From Lophium mytilinum (Eukaryota > Ascomycota > Dothideomycetes > Mytilinidiales > Mytilinidiaceae), in assembly GCA_010093605.1 (NCBI GenBank), contig MU004191.1, forward strand, positions 171,112 to 235,111: a stretch of DNA of 64,000 nt, written 5' to 3'. Within the stretch, counting starts at the first letter, position 1. Each line of letters opens with the position of its first letter. Below, piece by piece: positions 54,449-64,000 of the stretch. Both the position numbers and the translations under genes were made by a program. The notes under the pieces are model-generated. The model saw nothing but the letters and a program-made list of their open reading frames with translations. It had not been told where the DNA came from and did not search any database.

Positions 54449-55132
<684 letters not shown>

Positions 55133-55709
55133 GTTGAGTGGCCTGTGTGGTTAGTATCTGAGGGAAGTCGTCTGCAGTTTCGAGTTTGTGAGGTGTTGAA
55201 AAGCTAAGCGAGTTTGTGGCGTCACGTGCATTATTCCTCGTCACGCTAACACCAACTCCAGGACTCTCGACCAGATTCAAAAGCGTTACAGGGTCTAGAG
55301 AGTGGGCGATCCGATGAGTGCTTCGAAAGGTATTATCTTTCGAGAACCAAGGGCCTAAAAGTAAGCTTGGACAAGGAGAATATCGAAGTGAGTGAAGTTA
55401 CAGGCACGCTGCAATTTTGTAGTGAACCTGGAATCTTTGTTTGATTAACGACACGCATGTCTAAATCAGTCACGCAAGGTGCAAAGGCTCATTTACAAAT
55501 GGCTCGGTTCATTGTGTTGCTCATTAAATATCCTATCGTGACTGCATAGACATCCATCGTAACCTCGTGAATCCAGTCAACCCAGCAAACCGTACTACAA
55601 CCAATCAAAAAAGTAAAAAGATGGAATCATAAAGAAACCCTAGACCCCATATCATGAATCCTCCCAATGAAATTGTCCCAGGTTAAGCAAACCAATAAGA
55701 AAATAGGTG
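55133..55709. other. Intergenic gap, uL15 promoter
   Basis: About 580 bp between the uL15 gene start and the stop of the DUF3824 gene. It should contain the strong ribosomal-protein promoter; I could not identify a defined element. No gene seen. Confidence 0.5.
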
Positions 55710-58412
55710 CTATCTCCTTCGTCCAGACGAAGAAGAGGAAGAAGAGCCAAGCAAGTCCCCCGCAAAACGCTGAAAAAGCTTCCCAGCCGGTCCTTTGCCA
55801 CTAAGAAACTCCTCCAGTTTATCAGCGATAGGATCGTCAGACTTTTCTCGGCCAGAGTCATCAAATCGAGGCGGAAGATCGATAGTTTCATCAGACGAGA
55901 CAGAGGAAGGCGAATCGTCGCGACTGCGATGTTTCGAGTGCCTATCTTTTCTCCCCCTGTCATGATGCCCATCTCTTGAATTTTCTGATGAGTGTCGCCG
56001 ATCGGAAGACGTACGACGCTCTGGCGATGGTGTTTTCTCTTCAGGATCGAGGTTAAATTGAACGGTTTTGGCGGTGTTCGCCGGAGAAGAGCTGCGAGGT
56101 GTGCTTAAACCATCTGTATGAATCTTCAGTTAGCTGTCCGTTCTCGGAGTCTATGGCAAATGCCTAGACCCACCATCGTAGTGCCCTGGAGCAGACTGAG
56201 CACTCACATTGTCGCCAGGTTGGCGGAAACGAGGGTCATGTGCGTAAGGATTAGGATCTTGGGGAGGAGGCGTGTAGGCGTAAGGTGCTTGTTGAGGAGG
56301 CATGGCACTGGAAGGCGGTGGGTAATCTGCTGGATTGTACGGGGGGTATTGCTCTGGTGGTGGATACGGCTCTGTTGCTGCTCTGGGCGGGGGAGGGAAG
56401 TAATTCGATTGGGGGAAATATGCATCGGGCTGTCCATTTGGCGGAGGAGGAGAGAAGCTGTCATTAGAGTAATTGGCTTCCTCAGATTGACCTAGAGCAT
56501 TGTGAGCGAGTTACACGAGATATTAGTAAGTAGTGTAGAACATACGTCTCCGCTCCTCTTTCTCCGCCTTCTTCCTTTCCCGCCGTTTCGCAGCTTCATG
56601 CGCAGCCACACCAGCAACACCAGCAACAGCGGCCGTTTCTGCTAGCTTTCTACTTCGACTCTTACTCCGGCTGCGGCTTGACCGACGTCGATCACCGTCT
56701 GATGAACTGGATGAGCCCCGATGTCTACCCCTATGGTCTGCTGGGTCGTCGTCGTAGCCACGGCTGCGAGACCGGCGCGAGTGGCTACGCACGGGGGGGT
56801 CGGTATAGATTGGCTCACCACCGTACTCTACAAGGGCAGTGTCACTTGAAGTGCTATGTCTTCTGCCGGAGTGTACCGACCTGGACCTTGATCTTGATCG
56901 CGACCTCTCTAGCTTCTCCTCCTTCCTGGCTTTCTTCTTCTCGTACAATCCAGCGACGGCTGCTCCAGCGAGACCTGCTGCAGCGATAGGGACACCAGTC
57001 TTTACTCGGCTTCGACTCCGTGACTTTTTGCCCTTTCTGCTTCGTGACTTGCTTCGGGCACGTTCCACTAAGCCGGCAACGGCAGCAGTAGCAAGGCCGG
57101 CTTGTGCAACACGACGATTGCGGTGTTCGGGATCTCGGTGCTTGCTGGACGACCTCTCTCTTTCAGTGTCGCTGACTGCGCTAACAGAGGATCTCCTGCG
57201 CCTCGATCTGCTTCGGCGGTCCTCCACGACTACCTTGTTCTTGTTGTTTCGGCTCACAGCGTATGCGAGAGCACCAGCGGCAGCAAGGGCAGCAACAGTG
57301 CCTAGCTTCTTGTTTCTCGACGAAGAGCGATGTCTGCGACCACGATCTCGAGATCCCGACCTAGAGCGTGATCTAGATCGTCGGAATCGACTCACGGCTT
57401 CGGCACCGATTGCTCCCAAGGCACCGTAGCCAACGGTTTGCCGGATATGATGGCCTGGGTCTTCCCCTTGCTTCTTCCTGTGATGCCGCATCAACTGCGC
57501 GGCGGCCACACCACCGATGACACCTTCAGCTAGATGGCGCTTATGGTGAGGGCTGACGTCGCGCTCGCCCCAGGTATCACGTTCCTTACGGATAAAAACA
57601 ATGTCGTCGTCGCTGTACGCTTCACGATCATCGTGGTGTCCACGCCGGTCGCGACCATATTCTCTCTCGTCGTAATATCGTTCCTCAGGTTTCCCGCCGC
57701 GATCCACTTCCTTGATCTTTCGCTCGTAGTAGTAATCTTCTTCCCTGCGTGGTTCTTCCCTGCGTGGTTCACGACGAACAACCTGGCGCTCCTCGGGCTC
57801 GGGCCGTTCGATGATCTCGTATTGTGGCTCTTCTCGCCTGACTATGATTTGTTGCCGGGCTGGCTCTTGTATGATGATGGGCTGTGGCACTTCTTGCCGG
57901 ATGACGATAGGTTGAGCGGGTTCGGGTCTGGAGAAGTATTCGGTCGATTTTGAGTATCGTTCGAGCTCGTAGGGGCTCTTTTGTGGCTCTCTCTCCCATT
58001 CACGTTCAATACGATACTCTCTCACGGGTGGTGGAGACGGCGAGCGGTCGATCTCGCGCTCAATGCGGTACTCGCGGACTTCGCGGCGGGGAGGAGATGG
58101 CGAGCGCTCGAGCTCACGTTCGACGTAGCGATACTCGCGAACCTCTCGTGGAGCAGGCTCACGCTCGCGCTCGGTTTCGCGGATGTCGATGTACTCCCTG
58201 ACCTCGCGAACGTCACGAGGCGGCGAGCGCTCTCGTTCGCGGACGATGCGGGTCTCCTTGACTTCTTCGTACTCTTCCTCATCGAAGTGCGAGTGGGACG
58301 ACTTGTCAGGAATCTTGTAGCGCTTAACCGTGGTAAAAGTCTGTCCGCCGCCACGGGAGGAGACAGCGTCCCAGTCCCGCTCCCGTTCCCGTTCTCGGTA
58401 GATGGTCGACAT
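55710..58412 (-). CDS. DUF3824-type Arg/Ser- and Pro-rich protein
   Basis: Three exons on the minus strand: 58412-56546, 56491-56174 and 56113-55710, giving 862 residues. The second donor is GATG/gtgggt; the earlier gtgagt would lead at once to a stop, so it is not used. The N-terminal third is full of charged repeats such as REVREYRIEREIDRSPSPP and YERKIKEVDRGG. The middle has alternating RS-rich stretches (RSRSRSRSGSRDRGRRHRS) and short Ala-rich hydrophobic segments (KLGTVAALAAAGALAYAVS, AGLAGAAVAGLYEKKKARK), the hallmark of DUF3824. Pro/Tyr-rich text (PPPEQYPPYNPADYPPP) and an RS/Asp-rich tail follow. Function unknown. The RS content could suit RNA-processing bodies or membrane-edge scaffolds, but nothing in the sequence decides. 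Confidence 0.85.
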
Positions 58413-61400
58413 GACGGCGTGGAACCGTGGTTCAGTGGCAGAGGGTTGGAATCAGGGTCCGTTGCGCGACGTTGGGAAGATAAGAAGCTTGTGTCGGGAT
58501 CTCCAGCTAGCCCACGGGTGTTTGAAGGATGAGAGGCTCGTTAGCTGGACCAGTTGCGACAATGGCGGGCGAGGCAGGCTGCAGAAGCAGATGACTTGCT
58601 GCGCCCAACTAGTGCGATGGAGGGGTTCTTCGGTGCGGGTGCGTCGGTGCAGGTGCGTAATGCCGATCTTTGCGCGGATGACTCGGTCTGACACAGCAAC
58701 ACGCACGAAGTGAGGATTGTTTCGAGGATGAAGGCTTGCTTGAGTGCTCGAGCAGTGAAGCGGCTTTGGGGTCCGGCGAGATTGAAAAGGACAGCAAGGC
58801 CGGCAAAACAGGAGGCGGGTCAGGCGCGACGAAGGCACTGCCAAGTTGGGATATCAGATGATGTCACCGGCTCTGCACAACCTCACTTTTGCGTTGCTCA
58901 CTCAGAGCCCTGCGCGGGGGACGAGGGGCCTGTTTCTTTATACACGGCCCGCCGCCTCGTTGAGGACACGACAGAACGCAGTGCTTCGCCGCCAGACGCA
59001 GCCCAACTGCCGCCGCGCTGGAGATGCCCACGGGAAGGCGGGCGGCCGGTGGACTGGCATGGGCCCTGCGCAGCTATCTACACTGCAACCTGTCCCTAAT
59101 GTGCCAACACCACACCCAGCACGAGGCCACCCCGTCCGGTTGGTACACCTCTCTTTGCCACACTTATTTCACCGGCTGTCTCGACTGTCTTGAGCAAAAC
59201 CGTCGAGCTGCATAGCCACGCAGACGGTGAAATCAGAGCACGGGCCACATCACCGGTCCATATGGCTTCCCTTTTTTACGCCTCCCAAACGGGGCACAGT
59301 CATCGGCTCTGCTGCCTGCGCATGAGGGGGAAGAATCCTGCCCGTGGCTTAGTTGTCTTTGAAACCGGCCCATCCCGCGGTGACCCATCCCACTGATTGA
59401 CCGGCATGATTGCCAGGGTCACAAGGCTGGAAGCTGGCCTGGTGGGATCTGGCGGTTCGCATCGATCCTATTCACCCTTCCGCAGCCTTATCCAATCGAC
59501 ATCTAGAACCATTCGTCTAAAGTGTGATCGCTTGTGTTGCTTACCCGAACCGTATAATAGTTAGGCGGCCCGCACATTGTGTCGGTGAATTCTCCAGTCC
59601 CAACAGTATCACGGTTGAGCGAATAGTCGACCTAACACTGGGCCGACACGCATACTCAGTTGATGCCATGACGGCATGGCGTCCTTAAGACCCCTCTGAT
59701 CGTTTACTCTTCGAGAAATGTGTGCGCTTCTTAGGTTGCGAGCGCGAAATGCAAGCTAGAGTGGTGGTGGGAAGAAGCCTGCAGTGACTAGACAAACATG
59801 CAGCCTCGTGCTTCCGGTGACTGCAGTGGTACCCAGGCTGACGCAGAAAAGACCACACTCCGGAAGTGTGGCCGACGTACCAGGGATATATGACCGGTCG
59901 GTCTTCCTACTGGTAGCAATTCAGGTACTCAAGAGAACTTACGTCCGGATTAGGGTTGATATACACACCTTTAGCAACCAACCGGTCCCAAGAGCTTTTA
60001 GTTGATATAACACCAGAATCAGGCAACCAGCAAACATCGTCTATGTTGCATCGGCCTTAGGCTCAAACACGTTCTGCAACAAGCGCGCTCGGAGTTTGCT
60101 TAACTGAAAGTGCTTTCGTGGCGTGCATGCTCAGCTCACTGGGTGGTACTCGGAACATGGCCTTAGTGCATGTATCAAGCCATCAACCATAATAATCCTG
60201 TGCTCCAATGTGGGGGAGATGTGGCGTGGATGTGTTGTACTTCACTATGCCACGAGGTACAAAGGTACGAGGTCAACACGAATAGATCTATGACCCCCAG
60301 ATCCATGACCTCTGCGTGAATTTTTCTCGGCGTGGTCTCATGATGGACGTTCTTGTCGTTCATACGTGAAGCGGGAAAATGCGTCTGAATATGTGATATT
60401 CGAAATCGTCAAGATAAAATCTCCGTCAGTCGTTTGGTAGTGCTAAAACCTAGACTATTCTTTCGGTACACTCCATAGGAAGGCATCCTCTAGAACAACG
60501 CTCCGACGTGCTCTACCAATCGTCCCAGATCAACGTGTTGTCTGCATAGACACGGCTCTGTCCTTTCTTTCCAAAAATCTAGAGGACGCATCAAAATACA
60601 AGGTTTTGCACACCTGCTAAAGATGAGGCGCAGCAAATAAATCTAATAGTAGGTATCCTGGGGTACATGGCGCCGTGTGCAAGGTCGCTCAAGCCTACGA
60701 AGCCATCCACTATTTGCTGACTTGGTTCTTTTTTCGGGTCGGCTGCCTCGATCTTGACCTCTGCTCCAGAGTGCCTCTGCCTCGAACTTCAAGTATACAA
60801 TTAAATTGAAGATCGTAGAGTGTGGGCTTGAAAACACGACAAGCTGCAGTCTGTAGATACGTGACAGCATTGATGATAGACTGGAGGCGACTTGGTAGAG
60901 AGTGCAAGTGATGTCAAGAGAAGCACAAAGAAGGGTGACATGGGCTTTACACTGCCTGTATCTCCATCGCGGAAGCACTTCAGCCTCGACTCCGTCATCC
61001 TGGCAGTCGGGACCGAGTAGCTTTACACAGTCGCACCGTTCGGGGCGGACCCTGGCGTACCTGTGCTATGTATAGTCAGCTGCGAGCCAGCGACACTTGA
61101 AGTCATGTTTGATAGAGCATGACAGCGACCAGGGCGCAGAGATTGCCGTGGACGTAAGTAGCAGAGAGACGGAGTTTCAGAGGCGCGATTATTACAGCTG
61201 ATGAAAAGGAGACGCATGATGCTGCCCCTGAATGATGAAGAGGCGTCATGGCGGGAGAGAAAGCTCGGCAAGACGGCAGCCGGCAGGGGGAGAGCGGGAA
61301 GCCAAGGACGCCAAGGGCGAATTGGGATGGGTCACTGCAGCGGGTTGCCAGCGGGCGAAAAGGAGACCCTTCACGGCTTCACGGCTGCAGAGTGCTTCAC

Positions 61401-62024
61401 GGCTCTTGAAGTCGGAGGCTCTATATGGCAGCGATGACGCTTAAGTTGCACCAAGATAAGATTCCCCGCCCCTGCGATCAACTCTCGTATCCAGGCGGGA
61501 GGCACAACGGCGTTCATCACGGCTCCAAACGGGCAGCTCAAGAACGCCGCCTCTCCGCACTGCGCAGGTGCTGGAATTCGGCCCCTGTGCGGCGTCCAGG
61601 GCTGGCAAGGGGCTCTGCTGTGAATGGCGGGCTGCTTGCTCGCGCGGCGCCTCATCTAAGTCCGGCCACGCTATTCAGCAAAGCCTCCAAGCCTCTCTCC
61701 ACCGACGGGGGGACCACCGCGTTCCCCTTCTCGCCTTGGCTTGACCGCGTGCCTCATCCTTATTATTCGTCGTCGTCGTCGCCGTCGTCCTGAGCGCCTC
61801 CCTTCCTCCTCCCACGCCATCTTACCCTCCTTCTGTCCTCTCTCTGTCCAAACACGCTGCTATTGTGCAGGAGTCAATATTTGGATGCTTCTGCCGAGCC
61901 TATTTATGAACCGCTCCTTTGAACTGCGCCCCCGCCGCAATCGCTACATCTTATAATCAGGGCATCTGCGTGCTTGTTTGTTCCTTCGCCCGACTGCTAT
62001 TATTCCTACTAGACTTCCTCCGCC
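58413..62024. other. 3.6-kb intergenic region, nothing recognised
   Basis: Between the DUF3824 gene (minus) and the acyltransferase gene (plus), so both promoters lie here. Short frames (for example 58710-59099 and 60643-60978) have no recognisable product. The last 300 bp before 62025 are CT-rich with TCGTCGTCGTCG-type triplets near 61768, consistent with a long leader. Confidence 0.5.
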
Positions 62025-63491
62025 ATGCCTCCACGCGACGCAAACTGGGTCGATGTAAGCCTCTCCACCGCGGGAATCCTGGGCTCGCGTCGTCCCGCCT
62101 GAGGATGAGACAGCAGATCACCGCTGACATCGGCATTCACAGGGCTTTCGAGGCATCGCATCCTTCATGGTCGTCTGCGGTCACCTCTGCACCGCCTTCG
62201 TCCCGTGGCTCCACGCTCCTGCACACTCGGCCACCGAGGCGCCGCACCTCTTCCAACTCCCCTTCTTCCGTCTCGCCGTTGGAGGCCGCAGCGCCGTGGC
62301 TATATTCTTCCTTATAACAGGCTATGTTAACTCAATTGGTCCAATTGCGAGATCGAGGTCCGGCAACACCGAGGCCGCCTTGTCAGGGTTGGCGAGGAGC
62401 ACCTTGGCTCGGTCAGGAAGGCTAGTCCTCCCAACCATGGTTGCGACCCTGATTACCTGGTTCCTGGCAAACATAAATGCCTACCACATGACTAAACATG
62501 TGGATTCGACCTGGATTCGCCAAGGCTGGCATCGCCAGGAGCCCACTCTGTACAAAATGTTTACCAGTCTGGTGCGGGCAGAAGTTGGGACCTGGACAAC
62601 GGGATGGGACGAATACGACGGCACCCAATGGACTCTACAGCTTTTCCTGGAGGGCAGCATGATGGTCTACCTGACTATGCTAGCGACAGTTCTAATTAAA
62701 CCACGCGCTAGGAAACTAGTATTTGCCGTGCTCTACGTTTATTGCTGGATTTCAGGCCAAGGTACGTTTGAAGAGGCCGAGTAGCTCCCTCTAATCGCAT
62801 TGTACTGACTTGTGCAGGCCTTTCTATTGGACCCCTGAAAAGTTTGAACATCATTACTGGCATGTTTCTAGCGGAACTGCAAAACGAGTACAAAGACGCA
62901 GCCACTAGCATGATTCCAGCTCCCATTCCCGCCCTCATGATCATATTTGGAATGTTCATGTCCAGCTACCCGCAAGATGCCCCGGAGCGCGCTGCCTGGT
63001 CCAACCACATGTGCAAATTCATGCACCACTTCACTCCCAAGGATGCCGACGTCCGCCGATACTGGGACTCCTTAGGCGCATCGACTGTCCTTTTCGGAAT
63101 CTTCTTCTCTAGGAACGCTCGAAAAGTGCTCACTTCTCCAGTATTCAACTTCTTGGGACGGGTCAGCTTCCCAGTCTACCTCATGCACAACACTCTCATC
63201 AAATCTGTTCTGACGTGGATGGTATACCTGCCCTCTGCCATGAATCCTCCACGCAACGCGAAGGGCGAGCAAATGGATCTGCAGCGCGGCTCCACCATGC
63301 ACATTTTCATTGCTGTTGGAATCTTCTACTACATTCTTTACCGCCTCGCATCGCTCTGGGTCCAGTACATCGATCCAGCCTGCGGCAGAGTTGTGAATGC
63401 TTTCACCAAGTGGGCAACCGGAGACCCTCCTACCCACAACGGACACGCCATCGGCAATGGACATGCGGAAAAGCCAGTGCTGCTGCAATAA
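62025..63491 (+). CDS. Acyltransferase-3 family membrane protein
   Basis: Three exons: 62025-62054, 62143-62761 and 62818-63491, giving 440 residues. The ten-codon first exon MPPRDANWVD joins GFRGIASFMVVCGHLCTAF, which is the family's N-terminal GxRGxA...H block with the conserved His near residue 24. Further marks are GRSAVAIFFLITGYV, RSGRLVLPTMVATLI, TLQLFLEGSMMVYLT and, late in the protein, FNFLGRVSFPVYLMHNTLI. About ten TM segments are expected. Relatives transfer acyl groups onto sugars, lipids or secondary metabolites across membranes. In fungi they occur both alone and in biosynthetic clusters, and no such partner genes are visible here. The hydrophilic tail after WVQYIDPACG is short and His/Asn/Gly-rich. 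Confidence 0.9.
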
Positions 63492-64000
63492 ACATGACAG
63501 AAGGAAAGTTAAGAGAACTACTCCCAAATCTGAAGCTGGGACTGGACTCTACAGCACGCAGGGGAATTCGCCATTTGATGAACCACGACATTACTTCTTC
63601 TAATCTGATCCGGGATTCGCCCGGCCCACCAGCTTTTACGGAACAATCCGCCGCGTCGCTGATATGCAAGCATGCATGACGACAAATGTCTATAATTTTT
63701 CCTCAAAACTTCTTGGATTATCTAGAAGCTCGGAGTCACGGAGGAGGAACGTTGATTCTGAATACCCGATCTCCAATTTCATTTCAAGCTTTTGCGCATC
63801 TGTGGAGAGAAGGACAACCTCTCCCATTGATTCTGTCAAAAATCGTCATATTCTTGTGTATTGTCTTTTGGTTCGAATAGCAAGAATAGTCGGATATTCA
63901 GACTAAAGCTCGCGCCCAGTTTAGCCACTGCTAATTTCGTTTCCATCCGCATTTTTTGCATCCTGAGGAGTATTGGGAAAGGCTGGCGAACAAGTGATTT
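63492..64000. other. Right-edge region, nothing recognised
   Basis: The last 509 bp hold the 3' UTR of the acyltransferase gene and unassigned sequence. Small frames at 63664-63906 show no recognisable product. Confidence 0.5.

Overview
The window is filamentous ascomycete (Pezizomycotina) nuclear DNA. Many genes carry several short introns, mostly 45-60 nt, with GTaagt-type donors, CTAAC/CTGAC-like branch sites and YAG acceptors. Gene types are typical of this group: Zn2Cys6 regulators, a DAL5-type MFS carrier, a SAT4/PTH11-like 7-TM protein, a DUF3824 RS-rich protein, 2EXR/F-box-like proteins and a GPI-anchored cell-surface protein. Dothideomycetes is my best guess, from gene content only. 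I saw no bacterial-style genes, rRNA, CRISPR, LTR or virus-like elements.

Left part (1-7.4 kb): an F-box-like gene entering from the left edge (1-456), a GPI-anchored Cys-rich protein (1974-2935), and a second F-box-like gene facing the first one and clearly its paralogue (3315-4937). Next come a NIF3/PII-like small gene with an in-frame TGA (5873-6284) and an Ayr1-like SDR (6538-7389).

Accessory block (8.3-21.1 kb): a tight group that looks like an inducible catabolic or secondary-metabolite cluster. It holds a class III aminotransferase, a divergent DAL5-type MFS carrier, an SDR, a Zn2Cys6 regulator, a type B carboxylesterase, and a second Zn2Cys6 regulator transcribed divergently from the esterase. 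An internally deleted second carboxylesterase follows. Three intergenic regions of the cluster hold CGG...CCG inverted dyads, the kind of site Zn2Cys6 proteins bind. Esterase plus aminotransferase plus oxidoreductase plus importer plus local regulators suggests uptake and breakdown of an amino-bearing ester. The substrate cannot be read from sequence.

Middle (21.4-38 kb): a conserved hypothetical with Cys motifs, a 107-bp tandem repeat, and a Mep-type ammonium transporter with Glu at the first twin-His position. A gene-poor 5-kb stretch follows, containing a small fold-back element whose arm recurs at 38.05 kb. Then come a 7-TM SAT4-like protein, the AP-2 sigma subunit, a small SANT/Myb-like nuclear protein and a 2EXR-type protein.

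Right part (38-64 kb) is mostly housekeeping: the HtrA-like protease Nma111 (with a possible mitochondrial presequence upstream), a stomatin/SPFH protein, a mitochondrial carrier of the Ypr011c type, an SS18/Snf11-like SWI/SNF subunit with a Gln-rich tail, the mitochondrial rRNA 2'-O-methyltransferase Mrm2, ribosomal protein uL15 (Rpl28), a large DUF3824 protein and an acyltransferase-3 family membrane protein. Exon borders were worked out by hand from splice motifs, reading frame and family conservation. All are predictions.
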